Positions 15,166 to 25,907 of a stretch of 36,102 bases of DNA are shown here, piece after piece. A program made the position numbers and the translations under genes. This stretch comes from an uncultured Halieaceae bacterium. GTDB lineage: Bacteria; Pseudomonadota; Gammaproteobacteria; Pseudomonadales; Halieaceae. The stretch is from the NCBI GenBank assembly GCA_913045375.1, contig CAJWQE010000016.1, positions 1-36,102 on the forward strand, read 5' to 3'. Numbering within the stretch: the first letter of the stretch is position 1; every line of letters starts with the position of its first letter. The notes beneath the pieces were generated by a model. It was not told the DNA's origin. It did no database searches and was given only the letters and a program-made list of their open reading frames with translations.

Positions 15166-16665
15166 ATGAACAAAGAAATCTTGATGGTCGCCGAAGCCGT
15201 TTCTAACGAGAAAGGCGTATCCGAAGACATTATCTTTGAAGCCATCGAACTGGCGCTCGCCACCGCGACAAAGAAGCGATACGACGAGGAGTCTGATATC
15301 GAGGTGACAATCGATCGTGACTCTGGCGACTACGTGACCAAGCGTAAGTGGTTGGTCGTGCCCGATACGGAACTTGCGCTCTTGGGTACACAATTTACAA
15401 CTGAAGAGGCGATTGAGGTTGACGAGAACCTTCGCCCCGGTGATGTGCACGAAGAGGTCGTCGAAAATGTGGGCTTTGGCCGTATCGCGGCGCAAACTGC
15501 CAAGCAGGTCATCGTACAGCGTGTTCGAGAGGCTGAGCGTGCGCAGGTTGTGGATCAATACAAGGACCGCATGGGTGAGCTTCTTGCAGGCACAGTGAAG
15601 AAGGTCACGCGCGACAACATTATCTTAGATCTTGGTAACAATGCAGAGGGCTTGTTGCCACGTTCAGAGCTGGTCGGACGAGAGACATTCAGAATGAATG
15701 ACCGCGTGCGCGCAATCCTGCTAGAGATCAACGAGGAGTCACGAGGCCCACAGTTAATTCTCTCGCGTGCTTGCAAGGAGATGCTGATCGAGCTCTTTAA
15801 GATTGAAGTGCCCGAGATATCCGAAGGTGTCATTCAAATTCGATCGGCGGCGCGAGATCCCGGTTCCCGAGCGAAGATCGCTGTGAAAACCGGTGATCAG
15901 CGTATCGATCCTGTGGGTGCCTGCGTAGGTATGCGAGGGTCGCGGGTACAAGCGGTATCCAACGAACTCGATACTGAACGCGTTGATATCATCCTATGGG
16001 ACGACAACCCCGCGCAGTTGGTGATTAATGCCATGTCACCTGCCGAAGTTGAATCCATTGTTGTTGATGAAGACAGCAACACCATGGAAGTTGCGGTTGC
16101 CGAAGATAACCTGGCGCAAGCGATTGGCCGTGGAGGACAGAACGTTCGTTTGGCCTCAGATCTCACCGGTTGGACCATCAATGTGATGAGCACGGATGAG
16201 GCGATCGAGAAGCAGGAGGCCGAAGCCGGCGAGATCATGGAGACCTTCATGAATGCTCTCGACGTCGATGAAGATGTCGCTGCTGTACTGGTCGAGGAAG
16301 GGTTCACCACAGTTGAGGAAGTCGCTTACGTGCCTCTGGAAGAGATGGCTGGCATCGAAGGTTTCGACGAGGACATCGCGGAGGAGCTTCGCGCCAGAGC
16401 TAAGGATGCACTGCTGACCATGGCGATCGCGTCTGAGGAGGAGCTTGGCTCCAATGAGCCGGCGCAGGATCTCCTTGAGATGCGAGGTATGGATAAGCAA
16501 CTAGCCTATGTATTGGCAAGTATGAGCGTTATCACCATGGAGGACCTCGCTGAGCAGAGCGTGGATGAGCTCATGGATATTGAAGGTATGACTGAAGAAT
16601 GGGCTGCGGAGCTCATCATGACTGCTCGCGAGCCGTGGTTCGCGGAAGAGGGGGAGTCTGCGTAA
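15166..16665 (+). CDS. nusA: transcription termination/antitermination factor NusA
   Basis: Full length at 499 residues, with the gammaproteobacterial layout: an RNA polymerase-binding N-terminal domain (1-125), an S1 domain (about 135-200), two KH domains (about 200-345, the second with [17 protein letters not shown]), and two C-terminal acidic repeats (about 365-425 and 440-495) built on helix-hairpin-helix-like segments. It modulates pausing, Rho-dependent and intrinsic termination, and antitermination. In E. coli the second repeat contacts the alpha subunit. ATG start, directly after rimP. A 55-base gap without visible signal separates it from infB. Confidence 0.98.
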   Translation: MNKEILMVAEAVSNEKGVSEDIIFEAIELALATATKKRYDEESDIEVTIDRDSGDYVTKRKWLVVPDTELALLGTQFTTEEAIEVDENLRPGDVHEEVVENVGFGRIAAQTAKQVIVQRVREAERAQVVDQYKDRMGELLAGTVKKVTRDNIILDLGNNAEGLLPRSELVGRETFRMNDRVRAILLEINEESRGPQLILSRACKEMLIELFKIEVPEISEGVIQIRSAARDPGSRAKIAVKTGDQRIDPVGACVGMRGSRVQAVSNELDTERVDIILWDDNPAQLVINAMSPAEVESIVVDEDSNTMEVAVAEDNLAQAIGRGGQNVRLASDLTGWTINVMSTDEAIEKQEAEAGEIMETFMNALDVDEDVAAVLVEEGFTTVEEVAYVPLEEMAGIEGFDEDIAEELRARAKDALLTMAIASEEELGSNEPAQDLLEMRGMDKQLAYVLASMSVITMEDLAEQSVDELMDIEGMTEEWAAELIMTAREPWFAEEGESA

Positions 16666-16720
16666 GTCGCGGTTTAAGCGAAACGACAGACGAACAACAG
16701 CGAGATTAGAGAGAGACGAA

Positions 16721-19435
16721 ATGGCTGAAGTAACGGTAGAGCAGTTAGCAAAGACCGTGGGAACAGACCCCGATAAGTTGCTTTCGCAGATGAAGGATGC
16801 GGGTCTTCCGCACAATAAGGCAGACGAAGGTGTCTCTGATGATGACAAGCGCACCCTGCTTGCTCATTTGAAGCGAAGCCACGGCAGCGAAGAGGCGGCG
16901 CCTCGAAAAATTACCTTGAAGCGCAAGTCGGTGAGCACCCTCAAAACGGGTGGCAGCTCCGGTAAGCGTACGGTGAATGTTGAGGTCCGAAAGAAGCGGA
17001 CCTACGTCAAACGTCCCGAAGCGGAGGACGTTGCCCAACCTGAGGTTCCTGAGGTCGCGCCTGCGGCAGAGGTGGTAGCAGAGCCGGCGGCTTCTCCGGA
17101 TCCCGTTGTAGAGGCGGATATGCCGGAGGTGGCTGTTGAAGCTACCGATACGGTAGAGGCAGCCGAAGCTGTGGAAGCACAGGATGTTGCTGCGCCGCTA
17201 ACTGAGGCCGTCGAGGAGACAGAGGAAGATCTGCGTAATTTAGATCCCGAGGTACTTCGGCAGCGCGCAGCCGCACGTCGACGTGCAGAGGAAGAAGATC
17301 GTAAGCGTAAGTTGGACGAGGCGGTTGCCGCGCGAAAAGCGGACGAGGAACGAAAAAAGGCCGAGCAAGAGGTAGCTCAGAAGACGGCGGCAGCAGAGAA
17401 AGCGGCTTCAACACAAGGTGAAAAGCGACCTAAGCGCTTACACGAAGCGCCGTCCAAAGATAGTGGGCGTGATTCGGATGACAACCGGCGAAAGCCTGGC
17501 CGAGGTCGTTTAGATCGCTCGAACCTGTCGGGTGGTCGCGGGAAGCAGAGAGGCCATAACCTGTCGCTGAGCGATATTGAAGCAGCTGAATCAGGGATTG
17601 GACGCGCGCGCGGCGGTAAGCGACGACGCGGCGGCGATGAGCCGAACCAGCATGCGTTCGAGCAGCCTACCGAAAAGATTATTTACGACGTCGAGTTGCC
17701 AGAAAACATCAGCGTGGGTGATCTCGCGCAGCAGATGGCGGTGAAAGCGGGCGTGGTGATTAAAGAGCTGATGAAGCTCGGAGTCATGGCAACCATTAAC
17801 CAGATGATTGATCAGGACACAGCGAGTCTCGTGGTAGAGGAACTCGGTCATCGCATAAAGTTGAAGAGCGATGATGAGCTCGAGGAGCAGTTAGAGGAGT
17901 CTCTGGCAAGTCAAGAGGGCACACCTGAAGTTCGTGCACCTGTCGTCACTGTGATGGGCCACGTCGATCACGGTAAGACATCGCTGCTTGACTACATTCG
18001 TAGCTCACGTGTCGCCATCGGAGAGGCGGGTGGTATTACCCAGCATATTGGTGCTTACCACGTGAAGACCGATATGGGCATGATCACTTTCCTTGATACG
18101 CCCGGTCACGCGGCCTTTACGGCGATGCGCGCTCGTGGTGCTAAGTCCACGGACATCGTAATTTTGGTGGTTGCCGCCGACGATGGTGTTATGCCGCAGA
18201 CAGAAGAGGCAGTTCAGCATGCACGAGCGGCTGGCGTGCCATTGGTTGTTGCCATTAATAAGATGGACAAGGAGGGCGCTGACCCCGACCGAGTCAAAAA
18301 CGAATTGGCTGCTAAAGAGGTGATTCCGGAAGATTGGGGTGGTGATACTCAGTTTATTCCTGTGTCAGCGCATACAGGTGAAGGTATCGATACCTTGTTA
18401 GAAGCCCTACTGTTGCAGTCGGAGTTGCTTGAGCTGAAAGCACCGGCTGATGTTCCAGCCAGCGGTCTTGTGATTGAGTCGCGGCTTGATCGAGGACGCG
18501 GCCCCGTGGCGTCGCTATTGGTACAACAAGGTACCCTTAAACAGGGTGATATCGTTCTCGCAGGCTTACAGTATGGTCGTGTCAGAGCCATGCTGGATGA
18601 AAACGGACAGCCGATTAAAGTGGCTGGTCCGAGCATCCCTGTTGAGATTCTGGGCCTTGATGGAACGCCCGATGCAGGTGACCCCTTCGTAGCCGTTGAG
18701 AGTGAAAAGCGCGCCCGCGAAATTGCAGATTTCCGTCAAGAGAAGCAGCGATCCAGCAAGCTGGCTCGTCAGCAAGCCGCCAAGCTCGATAGCATGTTTG
18801 AGACGATGACCGCGGGTGAAGTGCAAACGCTGAATATTGTCATCAAGGCGGACGTTCGAGGTTCACTTGAGGCGCTCCAGTCTTCATTGTCTGACCTGGG
18901 TAACGAAGAGGTTAAAGTCAATGTGGTTGCTGGCGGTGTTGGTGGTATCACCGAGACTGATATATCGCTGGCTATAACGAGTAATGCGGTTATCTTCGGT
19001 TTCAATACACGAGCTGACGCCAAGGCGCGTGGCCTGGCTGAAAATGAAGGCGTGGAAGTTCGCTATTACAATGTCATTTACGATCTCATTGACGACGTTA
19101 AGGCAGCCTTGTCGGGTATGTTGTCGCCAGAATTGCGCGAGGAGATTGTGGGCATCGCTGAAGTACGGGATGTTTTCCGCTCGCCCAAGTTTGGCCTTAT
19201 CGCCGGTTGTATGGTGACGGAGGGCACAGTCTATCGCTCCAAGCCTATCCGTGTTTTGCGAGACAATATTGTTATCTACGAAGGTGAGCTCGAATCATTG
19301 CGTCGCTTTAAGGATGATGCAAATGAGGTTCGAAGTGGTACCGAGTGCGGTATCGGCGTGAAGAACTACACCGACGTAAAAGTGGGCGACCTCATCGAAG
19401 TATATGATGTCAACGAAGTTGCTCGGTCTCTGTAG
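16721..19435 (+). CDS. infB: translation initiation factor IF-2
   Basis: The 904 residues are close to E. coli IF2-1. They include a small N-terminal fold (1-50), a conserved basic segment, a long low-complexity linker rich in Glu, Ala, Lys and Arg (about 95-300), a second IF2_N fold and the GTPase core. The G1 motif is G413-HVDHGKT420, followed by DTPGH and NKMDK. IF-2 delivers fMet-tRNA to the P site and promotes subunit joining, so it acts with the tRNA-fMet encoded at the head of this operon. ATG start with GAGAGAGACGAA upstream. Shorter IF2 isoforms from internal starts occur in enterics; no strong internal site was evident in the linker. rbfA follows after 10 bases. Confidence 0.98.
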   Translation: MAEVTVEQLAKTVGTDPDKLLSQMKDAGLPHNKADEGVSDDDKRTLLAHLKRSHGSEEAAPRKITLKRKSVSTLKTGGSSGKRTVNVEVRKKRTYVKRPEAEDVAQPEVPEVAPAAEVVAEPAASPDPVVEADMPEVAVEATDTVEAAEAVEAQDVAAPLTEAVEETEEDLRNLDPEVLRQRAAARRRAEEEDRKRKLDEAVAARKADEERKKAEQEVAQKTAAAEKAASTQGEKRPKRLHEAPSKDSGRDSDDNRRKPGRGRLDRSNLSGGRGKQRGHNLSLSDIEAAESGIGRARGGKRRRGGDEPNQHAFEQPTEKIIYDVELPENISVGDLAQQMAVKAGVVIKELMKLGVMATINQMIDQDTASLVVEELGHRIKLKSDDELEEQLEESLASQEGTPEVRAPVVTVMGHVDHGKTSLLDYIRSSRVAIGEAGGITQHIGAYHVKTDMGMITFLDTPGHAAFTAMRARGAKSTDIVILVVAADDGVMPQTEEAVQHARAAGVPLVVAINKMDKEGADPDRVKNELAAKEVIPEDWGGDTQFIPVSAHTGEGIDTLLEALLLQSELLELKAPADVPASGLVIESRLDRGRGPVASLLVQQGTLKQGDIVLAGLQYGRVRAMLDENGQPIKVAGPSIPVEILGLDGTPDAGDPFVAVESEKRAREIADFRQEKQRSSKLARQQAAKLDSMFETMTAGEVQTLNIVIKADVRGSLEALQSSLSDLGNEEVKVNVVAGGVGGITETDISLAITSNAVIFGFNTRADAKARGLAENEGVEVRYYNVIYDLIDDVKAALSGMLSPELREEIVGIAEVRDVFRSPKFGLIAGCMVTEGTVYRSKPIRVLRDNIVIYEGELESLRRFKDDANEVRSGTECGIGVKNYTDVKVGDLIEVYDVNEVARSL

Positions 19436-19445
19436 GTAAAACGCT

Positions 19446-19841
19446 TTGGGTCAAGAGTTCAGTCGAACTGAGAGAGTCGCCGACTTTCTGCAGCAGGAGC
19501 TAGCAAAGCTCCTGCTGCACAGTGTTCGCGATCCGAGGGCCGAGTTTGTCAGCATTACGGCGGTCGAGGTCAGTCGAGATTTACGTTACGCGAAGGTCTT
19601 CTTTACAAAGTTAGGGCTTGAGGACGCTAAATCGGCAGAAGAAGTGACTCGTGTACTCGATAAAGCCGCTGGTTTTCTGCGTAGCGAAATCGCTCGTGAA
19701 TCGACCTTGAGAACCGTGCCCAAACTCACGTTTAAATTTGACGAGAGCGTTGGCCGCGGTCGTCATATGGAAGCTCTGTTGGGTAAGGCCCGTGCATCGG
19801 ACGCTCAAAACCGAGGCCCCTCGGGCGTAGACGAGACCTAA
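19446..19841 (+). CDS. rbfA: ribosome-binding factor A
   Basis: This 131-residue KH-fold protein is needed for 16S rRNA 5'-end maturation and cold adaptation. Conserved parts include EFSRTERVADFLQQELA at the N-terminus, RDPR-x-x-x-V-S-I-T-A-V-E-V, and LRYAKVFFT. The start is TTG at 19446, preceded only by a weak AGGT; no ATG in the frame would preserve the family N-terminus. It is spaced 10 bases after infB, and truB begins one base after its stop. The weak start may keep expression below that of infB. Confidence 0.94.
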   Translation: MGQEFSRTERVADFLQQELAKLLLHSVRDPRAEFVSITAVEVSRDLRYAKVFFTKLGLEDAKSAEEVTRVLDKAAGFLRSEIARESTLRTVPKLTFKFDESVGRGRHMEALLGKARASDAQNRGPSGVDET

Positions 19842-19842
19842 C

Positions 19843-20763
19843 ATGGCGCGCCGGCGTAAAGGGCGGGCAGTCACAGGTATTCTCGTTCTCGATAAGCCTA
19901 TCGGCCCCTCATCAAATCAAGCACTGCAACGCGTCCGTCACCTGTTTAATGCGGCCAAGGCGGGTCATACCGGTAATCTGGATCCGTTGGCGAGTGGCGT
20001 GCTACCCATTTGCCTCGGCGAGGCAACCAAGCTCTCTCAGTTTTTGCTGGACTCCGATAAAGCGTACGACGCGACGGTCAGTTTTGGCATCAAAACGACT
20101 ACGGGTGATAGTGAAGGTGAGGTCCTAGCGGAGCAGACGGCTGAGGTACTGACAGCCGATCATGTCACCGCGGTGCTCACCTCCTTTGTCGGCGAGTTTG
20201 ATCAGACACCCCCGATGCACTCCGCATTGAAAGTAGATGGCCAGCCGCTTTATAAATTGGCGAGACAGGGTAAGGAAGTAGAGAGAAAGTCGCGTCGGAT
20301 TGCCGTTCATTCGATTGAAATCACCTCGTTTGTACCGGGCGTCGTTGCAACATCGGATATTCGAGTGTCCTGCAGTAAGGGAACCTACATACGAACGCTG
20401 TCAGAGGACATAGCGGAGGCAGTGGGACTGCCGGGCCATATGAGCGCTCTGCGAAGAACAGCGACCGGTCCTTTTGATCTAAGCCAATCGATTGATCTGC
20501 AGACGCTGGTCGATGTGGTCGAAAAGGAAGGGCCCCACGCGCTTGACCAGTTTCTCATTGATCCCGAGATTGCTGTGGGTCACCTGGAGAGGGTCGAACT
20601 CAGTGATTCTGCGGCTTTCTACCTAAAACAAGGGCAACCGGTCCTAGTGCGAAATGCGCCGCTTAGTGGTATGGTGCGCATCGCTGAAGCGGGTGGGCCA
20701 TTTTTGGGTATCGGAGTGATACTGGACGACGGCCGAGTCGCTCCGAAGCGACTGTTTGTATAG
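19843..20763 (+). CDS. truB: tRNA pseudouridine-55 synthase TruB
   Basis: TruB makes the universal pseudouridine in the T-loop of tRNAs. The 306 residues include GILVLDKPIGPSSNQALQ at the N-terminus. The catalytic Asp47 sits in GHTGNLDPLASG, and CSKGTYIRTL lies in the second half, followed by a small PUA-like C-terminal domain. The start is ATG at 19843, overlapping none of rbfA, with a single base between stop and start. Translational coupling is therefore likely. The next gene, rpsO, lies 69 bases on, behind a structured leader. Confidence 0.97.
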   Translation: MARRRKGRAVTGILVLDKPIGPSSNQALQRVRHLFNAAKAGHTGNLDPLASGVLPICLGEATKLSQFLLDSDKAYDATVSFGIKTTTGDSEGEVLAEQTAEVLTADHVTAVLTSFVGEFDQTPPMHSALKVDGQPLYKLARQGKEVERKSRRIAVHSIEITSFVPGVVATSDIRVSCSKGTYIRTLSEDIAEAVGLPGHMSALRRTATGPFDLSQSIDLQTLVDVVEKEGPHALDQFLIDPEIAVGHLERVELSDSAAFYLKQGQPVLVRNAPLSGMVRIAEAGGPFLGIGVILDDGRVAPKRLFV

Positions 20764-20775
20764 CAGTCATTAATC

Positions 20776-20825
20776 AGCCCCCCTGTAAACCTGCACGGGT
20801 GGGCTCAGAGTAACGCAGGTTGGAG
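20776..20825 (+). promoter_or_regulatory. candidate S15-responsive pseudoknot leader of rpsO
   Basis: Two stems interleave. AGCCC (776-780 of 20 kb) pairs with GGGCT (20801-20805), extendable by two more G-C pairs past one mismatch. AACCTGC (20788-20794) pairs with GCAGGTT (20815-20821). The order 5'-1, 5'-2, 3'-1, 3'-2 is an H-type pseudoknot. The second stem ends against the GGAG ribosome site (20822-20825). In E. coli, S15 represses its own mRNA through a pseudoknot at this place. Confidence 0.55.
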
Positions 20826-20832
20826 AAATATC

Positions 20833-21102
20833 ATGGCACTAGATGCAGCACGTAAAGCTCAAATCGTGGACGACTACAAGCAGTCTGACGGCGATACAGG
20901 ATCACCCGAAGTTCAGGTCGCTCTGTTGACCGCAAATATTGAGCAGCTACAGCAGCACTTTAAAGAGCATGCGCAGGATCACCATTCACGTCGTGGTCTT
21001 ATTCGTATGGTTAACCAGCGCCGTAAACTGTTGGATTACTTGAAGCGCAAGGACACATCTCGTTACGCAACACTGATTAAGCGTCTTGGCTTGCGCCGAT
21101 AA
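20833..21102 (+). CDS. rpsO: 30S ribosomal protein S15
   Basis: The length of 89 residues equals that of E. coli S15. The sequence shows the four-helix protein with the conserved [16 protein letters not shown] start, [21 protein letters not shown] centre and an RLGLRR end. It binds the 16S central domain at an early assembly step. ATG start with GGAG 7 bases upstream, directly behind the pseudoknot-like leader. A terminator-like hairpin follows at 21114, as in the enteric rpsO-pnp unit, so it probably makes a short mRNA as well as read-through into pnp. Confidence 0.98.
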   Translation: MALDAARKAQIVDDYKQSDGDTGSPEVQVALLTANIEQLQQHFKEHAQDHHSRRGLIRMVNQRRKLLDYLKRKDTSRYATLIKRLGLRR

Positions 21103-21113
21103 AAACGACTTAA

Positions 21114-21142
21114 GGCCGGCTTTATGCCGGCCAATTTATTTT
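21114..21142 (+). terminator. partial terminator between rpsO and pnp
   Basis: GGCCGGC (21114-21120) pairs with GCCGGCC (21126-21132) around TTTAT, followed by an imperfect T-rich tail (AATTTATTTT). The pnp ribosome site GGAGA comes right after. It probably attenuates transcription and may also be a processing site in pnp mRNA. Confidence 0.7.
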
Positions 21143-21154
21143 GGAGATAGTTAA

Positions 21155-23449
21155 GTGAACGTTGTTACTAAAACTTTCCAGTACGGTGGCCAGGAGGTCA
21201 CGCTGGAAACAGGACGCATAGCGCGTCAAGCCTCGGGAGCCGTTATGGTTACCATGGGCACTACCTCTGTGCTTTGCACAGTGGTAGCTCAACAAAAAGC
21301 AAAGCCCGGACAAGATTTCTTCCCATTGTCCGTACACTACATTGAGAAAGCCTATTCAGTGGGCAAAATCCCAGGCGGATTTTTCAAGCGCGAAGGGCGG
21401 CCTAGCGAAAAGGAAACTCTGACCTCACGCCTTATCGATCGGCCTATCCGTCCGCTCTTCGCTGATGGTTTCATGAACGAGGTGCAGGTTGTCTGCACCG
21501 TCATGTCGGCTGATTTGGATACTGATCCTGATATCCCCGCCATGATTGGTACATCGGCGGCGTTAGCAATATCAGGCTGCCCCTTCAATGGCCCCATCGG
21601 TGGTGCTCGCGTTGGCTTTAGCGAGGCAGAGGGCTACGTACTTAACCCTGGATATGCCGCGCTCAAAGAGAGCAAGCTGGACATGGTGGTAGCGGGTACC
21701 CGTGATGCGGTCCTGATGGTTGAGTCGGAGGCCAAAGAGCTGTCTGAAGACCAGATGTTGGGTGCTGTTCTCTACGCCCATCAAGAGATGCAAACGGTCA
21801 TCAAGGCAATTGACGAGCTGGTTGAAGAAGCCGGTAAGCCACGCTGGGATTGGTCAGCGCCCGAGGTTGACGAGGCATTGCGAGCACAGGTTGAAGAAGC
21901 CGCGGGTGCTGATCTGGGTGAGGCATACCGCATCACTGAGAAAGCCGCGCGATACGAGCGTGTAGGTCAGATCAAAGATGCTGTCGTCGAGGCGCTTGCC
22001 GTTGAAGACGGTCCTTCTGCGGATGACATCAAGGACGAATTTAAGTCGCTTGAAAAGCGCATTGTCCGCCAGCGTATTTTGGCGGGTGAGCCGCGTATCG
22101 ATGGCCGTGATGGCCGTACGGTTCGTCAGATTGCTTGCGAAGTTGATGTGCTGCCAAACGCGCACGGTTCATCGCTCTTTACGCGTGGCGAGACTCAGGC
22201 GATTGGTGCCGTGACACTCGGTTCAACCCGCGATGCGCAGATCATTGATGCGCTCGAAGGCGAGCGACGTGATCCCTTCATGTTGCATTACAACTTTCCT
22301 CCCTACTCTGTGGGCGAGGCGGGTCGTATTGGCGCAACTGGTCGTCGTGAAATTGGTCATGGCCGTCTAGCGCGACGCGGTCTGGCAGCGGTATTGCCAA
22401 CCGACGAGGAGTTTCCTTACACCATTCGCGTTGTATCCGAGATTACAGAATCCAACGGTTCCAGCTCAATGGCATCGGTCTGTGTGGGATCACTCGCAAT
22501 GATGGCGGCAGGCGTACCTCTAAAGGCTCCTGTCGCGGGTATTGCGATGGGTCTGGTGAAGGAAGGCAATCAGTTTGCGGTTCTCACCGATATCTTGGGT
22601 GATGAGGATCACCTGGGTGATATGGACTTTAAAGTCGCGGGTACCTCGGCGGGTGTCACTGCTTTGCAGATGGACATCAAGATCGAAGGCATCAATGAGC
22701 AGATTATGGAAGTGGCGTTGGAGCAGGCATTGCACGCTCGTCTCCACATCCTCGGCCAGATGAATGCGGTACTGGAGTCTGCGCGAGAGATCACATCCGA
22801 AAATGCACCGAGCATGGTGACCCTGAAAGTAGACTCGGACAAGATCCGCGACATCATTGGCAAGGGCGGTGCAACCATCCGTCAGATCACTGAGGACTCA
22901 GGTGCGACGGTTGATATCAATGATGACGGCACAGTGAAGGTCTTTGGTCAAAACCAGTCGGCGCGTGATGCGGCGGTTGACATGATCATGGCTATTACAG
23001 CCGAGGCCGAGGTTGGTGCGGTTTACACCGGTAAGGTTGCTCGTATCGTTGATTTCGGTGCGTTCATCACAATTCTGCCCGGCAAGGATGGCTTGCTTCA
23101 TATTTCTCAAATTGCCAATGAGCGGGTTGAGAACGTCAGTGATTATCTGACCGAGGGACAGGAAGTCACAGTTAAGTGTCTCGATGTCGATCAGCGTGGA
23201 CGTATCAAGCTCTCTATCAAAGAGTTGCTGGAAGATGAAGCGGCTGATGAAGCGCCATCAGCTGATGCTGAAGAAGCCGACGATTCTGTCGCTGAAGAAG
23301 CTGTCAGTGAAGAAGCGACCGAGGCGTCTGAGGCAGACTCAGGTGCTGCGGAAGAGGTGGCGGACGAGGAAGGCTCTGACGATGCGGCGGATGCCGAAGA
23401 GGCATCAGAAGACGCGTCTGATGATGCAGATGAGGATGATGCTAAGTAA
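21155..23449 (+). CDS. pnp: polynucleotide phosphorylase
   Basis: PNPase degrades RNA 3' to 5' using phosphate and is a core part of the degradosome. Two RNase PH domains (about 10-215 and 310-545) flank a helical linker. A KH domain ([15 protein letters not shown]) and an S1 domain ([13 protein letters not shown]) follow. The chain is 764 residues against about 711 in E. coli. The extra length is a C-terminal tail, roughly residues 693-764, made almost only of Asp, Glu, Ala and Ser, with a single lysine at the very end. The start is GTG at 21155 with GGAGA upstream. It ends at a strong terminator. Function is certain; the role of the acidic tail is unknown. Confidence 0.98.
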   Translation: MNVVTKTFQYGGQEVTLETGRIARQASGAVMVTMGTTSVLCTVVAQQKAKPGQDFFPLSVHYIEKAYSVGKIPGGFFKREGRPSEKETLTSRLIDRPIRPLFADGFMNEVQVVCTVMSADLDTDPDIPAMIGTSAALAISGCPFNGPIGGARVGFSEAEGYVLNPGYAALKESKLDMVVAGTRDAVLMVESEAKELSEDQMLGAVLYAHQEMQTVIKAIDELVEEAGKPRWDWSAPEVDEALRAQVEEAAGADLGEAYRITEKAARYERVGQIKDAVVEALAVEDGPSADDIKDEFKSLEKRIVRQRILAGEPRIDGRDGRTVRQIACEVDVLPNAHGSSLFTRGETQAIGAVTLGSTRDAQIIDALEGERRDPFMLHYNFPPYSVGEAGRIGATGRREIGHGRLARRGLAAVLPTDEEFPYTIRVVSEITESNGSSSMASVCVGSLAMMAAGVPLKAPVAGIAMGLVKEGNQFAVLTDILGDEDHLGDMDFKVAGTSAGVTALQMDIKIEGINEQIMEVALEQALHARLHILGQMNAVLESAREITSENAPSMVTLKVDSDKIRDIIGKGGATIRQITEDSGATVDINDDGTVKVFGQNQSARDAAVDMIMAITAEAEVGAVYTGKVARIVDFGAFITILPGKDGLLHISQIANERVENVSDYLTEGQEVTVKCLDVDQRGRIKLSIKELLEDEAADEAPSADAEEADDSVAEEAVSEEATEASEADSGAAEEVADEEGSDDAADAEEASEDASDDADEDDAK

Positions 23450-23462
23450 TCACGCCTCGCAT

Positions 23463-23492
23463 AAAAAGGCCCGCAGTAGCGGGCCTTTTTTT
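23463..23492. terminator. bidirectional terminator after pnp and acs
   Basis: GGCCCGC (23468-23474) pairs with GCGGGCC (23479-23485) around AGTA, with five As before and seven Ts after. It serves pnp on the plus strand and can also stop acs, which ends at 23565 on the minus strand. Confidence 0.92.
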
Positions 23493-23564
23493 GCCTGAGC
23501 GTTTTTTGTCCGAGCGATGGCGTGTATCGATGGAGGCTTTCCGCGCCTTCATCAACCCCGACGA

Positions 23565-25499
23565 CTAGGCTGTCTCGCGACCCGCTACCAGCTGCTCAAC
23601 GACCGATGGGTCAGCGAGTGTAGAGGTGTCTCCTAGGCTATCAAGCTCGTTTTCAGCAATCTTGCGCAAGATGCGGCGCATGATTTTCCCCGATCGTGTT
23701 TTCGGCAGGCCGGGCGCCCACTGAATGACGTCAGGCTTTGCGATAGGACCAATCTCCCTCACGCACAGTTGCACAAGTTCCGCGCGTAGCTCGGGTGAAT
23801 CTTCCACGCCAGTCACCGGTGTGACATAGCAGTAGATGCCTTGCCCCTTGATCGGGTGTGGATAGCCAACCACAGCCGCTTCCGAAATGTCATTGTGCAG
23901 GACGAGTGCGCTTTCCACTTCGGCTGTTCCCATACGGTGCCCAGAGACATTGAGCACGTCGTCCACGCGTCCGGTAATTCGGAGGTAGCCGTCCGCATCT
24001 CGTAGCGCACCGTCGCCAGTGAAGTAGTAGCCGCTGTAGGTCGAAAAGTAAGTGTCAATCAGTCGCTGATGGTCACCATAGACTGTTCTGATTTGCCCGG
24101 GCCACGAGCGCTTGATCACCAGATAACCCGCGCCTTCTCCTTCAATTTCATTGCCCTGCTCATCGAGGAGGGCAGGTTCGACACCAAAGTAGGGGAAGCT
24201 GGCATAACCCGGCTTCATCGCATGAGCCGAAGGCATTGGGGTGATCATCATGGCCCCAGTTTCTGTTTGCCACCAGCTATCGACAATGGGGCAGCGGCTA
24301 TCGCCAACGACTCGGTGATACCACTCCCAGGCTTCGGGATTAATGGGCTCTCCCACCGAACCGATGATTCTCAGGCTCTTTCTCGAGTACCGAGTAACAA
24401 AATCGTCCCCCAGCGCATGCAATGCACGAATGGCCGTAGGCGCCGTAAAAAAGGTATTGATTTGGTGCTTGTCGATGACCTCCCAGCAACGGCCTCCGTC
24501 GGGATAGGTGGGGACACCTTCAAACATTACGGTGGTAGCACCATTCGCTAAAGGGCCATACACGATATAGGAGTGTCCAGTGACCCAGCCGACATCAGCG
24601 GTGCACCAAAACACCTCGCCCTCACGGTAGTCGAATACATACTTGAAGGTACTCGCTGCCTGTAACAAATAGCCGCCGGTGGTGTGAAGCACGCCCTTTG
24701 GTTTTCCCGTCGAGCCAGATGTGTAAAGGATGAATAGCGGTGCTTCGCTATCCATAGACACGGGCTCGAAGTCAGAACTCGCGGCGCGAGTGCTTGCTCC
24801 GTATGGGATATCCCTGCCGGCGGTCCAGTCAATCGCAGCGCCCGTGCGCTCGAGCACAATCACCGTATCGACCGACGGACAATCAGCTAATGCTGCGTCG
24901 ACATTTGTTTTCAGCGGAACCTTCTTACCGCCTCTTAGGCCTTCGTCAGCCGTGATGACCATTCGACAACTAGCGTCGTTGATTCGATCTTTGAGTGCCT
25001 CCGGGGAGAATCCTCCGAAGACAACCGAATGGATCGCACCGATTCGCGTGCAGGCCAACATCGCATAGGCGGCTTCCGGCACCATGGGCATGTAAATGCA
25101 AACGCGATCGCCGGCGCGCACCCCTCGATCATGCATAACATTGGCGAGACGACAGACCTCGTCTTTGAGCATTTGATAGCTAATGTGTTGGCTCTCGCCC
25201 GGATCATCCCCTTCCCACAATATGGCGGTTTGCTCAGCACGAGCGGGCAGGTGCCGGTCAATACAATTGACTGAGGCGTTCAGTTTTCCACCGTCGAACC
25301 AGCGTGCGTGGCCAATGGATAAATCGCTCTCGCACACCGAATCCCAGGTCTTGTCCCAAGAGAGAAACTCATTGGCTTGCTGGCTCCAAAATGTCTCTGG
25401 ATCCTCCAGTGATTGCCGATACATGTCGTGGTATTTCTCCGGCGTTATGTGCGCATCGGAAAAATTAGGTGGGACGGGATATAGGGCCTCGTTAGACAT
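23565..25499 (-). CDS. acs: acetyl-CoA synthetase
   Basis: AMP-forming acetate activation, feeding the TCA and glyoxylate cycles. The 644-residue chain carries the adenylate-forming signature [19 protein letters not shown], the W-W-Q-T-E-T-G motif, and the C-terminal [12 protein letters not shown] with the catalytic lysine (about residue 605) that protein acetyltransferases inactivate in enterics. The ATG at 25499 has AAGGA 8 bases before it and gives the normal N-terminus ([10 protein letters not shown]). The longer frame, to 25538, would add 13 atypical residues across a dyad operator. The gene is divergent from a two-subunit solute symporter, a common pairing for acetate uptake and use. 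Confidence 0.97.
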   Translation of the reverse strand: MSNEALYPVPPNFSDAHITPEKYHDMYRQSLEDPETFWSQQANEFLSWDKTWDSVCESDLSIGHARWFDGGKLNASVNCIDRHLPARAEQTAILWEGDDPGESQHISYQMLKDEVCRLANVMHDRGVRAGDRVCIYMPMVPEAAYAMLACTRIGAIHSVVFGGFSPEALKDRINDASCRMVITADEGLRGGKKVPLKTNVDAALADCPSVDTVIVLERTGAAIDWTAGRDIPYGASTRAASSDFEPVSMDSEAPLFILYTSGSTGKPKGVLHTTGGYLLQAASTFKYVFDYREGEVFWCTADVGWVTGHSYIVYGPLANGATTVMFEGVPTYPDGGRCWEVIDKHQINTFFTAPTAIRALHALGDDFVTRYSRKSLRIIGSVGEPINPEAWEWYHRVVGDSRCPIVDSWWQTETGAMMITPMPSAHAMKPGYASFPYFGVEPALLDEQGNEIEGEGAGYLVIKRSWPGQIRTVYGDHQRLIDTYFSTYSGYYFTGDGALRDADGYLRITGRVDDVLNVSGHRMGTAEVESALVLHNDISEAAVVGYPHPIKGQGIYCYVTPVTGVEDSPELRAELVQLCVREIGPIAKPDVIQWAPGLPKTRSGKIMRRILRKIAENELDSLGDTSTLADPSVVEQLVAGRETA

Positions 25500-25511
25500 G
25501 CAATGGATCCT

Positions 25512-25593
25512 TGTGTTTCTATCACTGCGCTGACGCAAAACTTGCGTCTTACCTCAAAAACAATAATGCCGTATGTGTTTCTGTAGTGAAACA
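25512..25593. promoter_or_regulatory. divergent acs / symporter control region with two dyads
   Basis: GACGCAA-N3-TTGCGTC (25532-25548) is a perfect 7-bp dyad 33 bases upstream of acs. TGTTTC-N6-GAAACA (25576-25593) is a perfect 6-bp dyad nearer the symporter genes. TGTGTTTCT also occurs twice in direct orientation (25512-25520 and 25574-25582). The density of symmetry in a 126-base gap suggests sites for at least one shared regulator. No regulator gene is adjacent. Confidence 0.5.
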
Positions 25594-25625
25594 AAATGCG
25601 TTTGGAAAAGGGAGATATCCAGCGA

Positions 25626-25907
25626 ATGGCCGAGGATAAAAAAATAGAGCGACGGCAGCGATTTGCGGCGAGGGTACGGAGCCTGATGTTACGCCTGCTG
25701 GTTGTCTGGTTCGTGGTCAGTTTCGGGTTTGGCATTCTATTGGTTGAGCCACTCAACGAGATAAGGCTGGGTGGATACAAACTAGGGTTCTGGTTTGCAC
25801 AACAGGGATCTATCTTCATTTTTATCGCGCTGATCTTCGCGTTTTCCTCTGTCATGACGCGTCTGGAGCGCGATTATGTAGACGGTGAGAAGGAGTCTGG
25901 AAAATGA
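25626..25907 (+). CDS. DUF4212 small subunit of sodium:solute symporter
   Basis: This short membrane protein (93 residues) has two transmembrane helices (about 22-42 and 57-78) joined by the loop GGYKLGFWFAQQGS, the hallmark of DUF4212. Family members are encoded just before a large symporter subunit of the VC_2705 type and are thought to form a two-component carrier. The ATG at 25626 gives the usual length; an in-frame ATG at 25596 would add ten residues but has no ribosome site. The stop overlaps the start of the large subunit (ATGA), so translation is coupled. Confidence 0.88.
   Translation: MAEDKKIERRQRFAARVRSLMLRLLVVWFVVSFGFGILLVEPLNEIRLGGYKLGFWFAQQGSIFIFIALIFAFSSVMTRLERDYVDGEKESGK

Noticed and set aside
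25500..25538. Longer acs N-terminus from 25538
   Set aside because: The added residues are not typical of Acs, AAGGA fits the ATG at 25499, and the extension would overlap the GACGCAA dyad.
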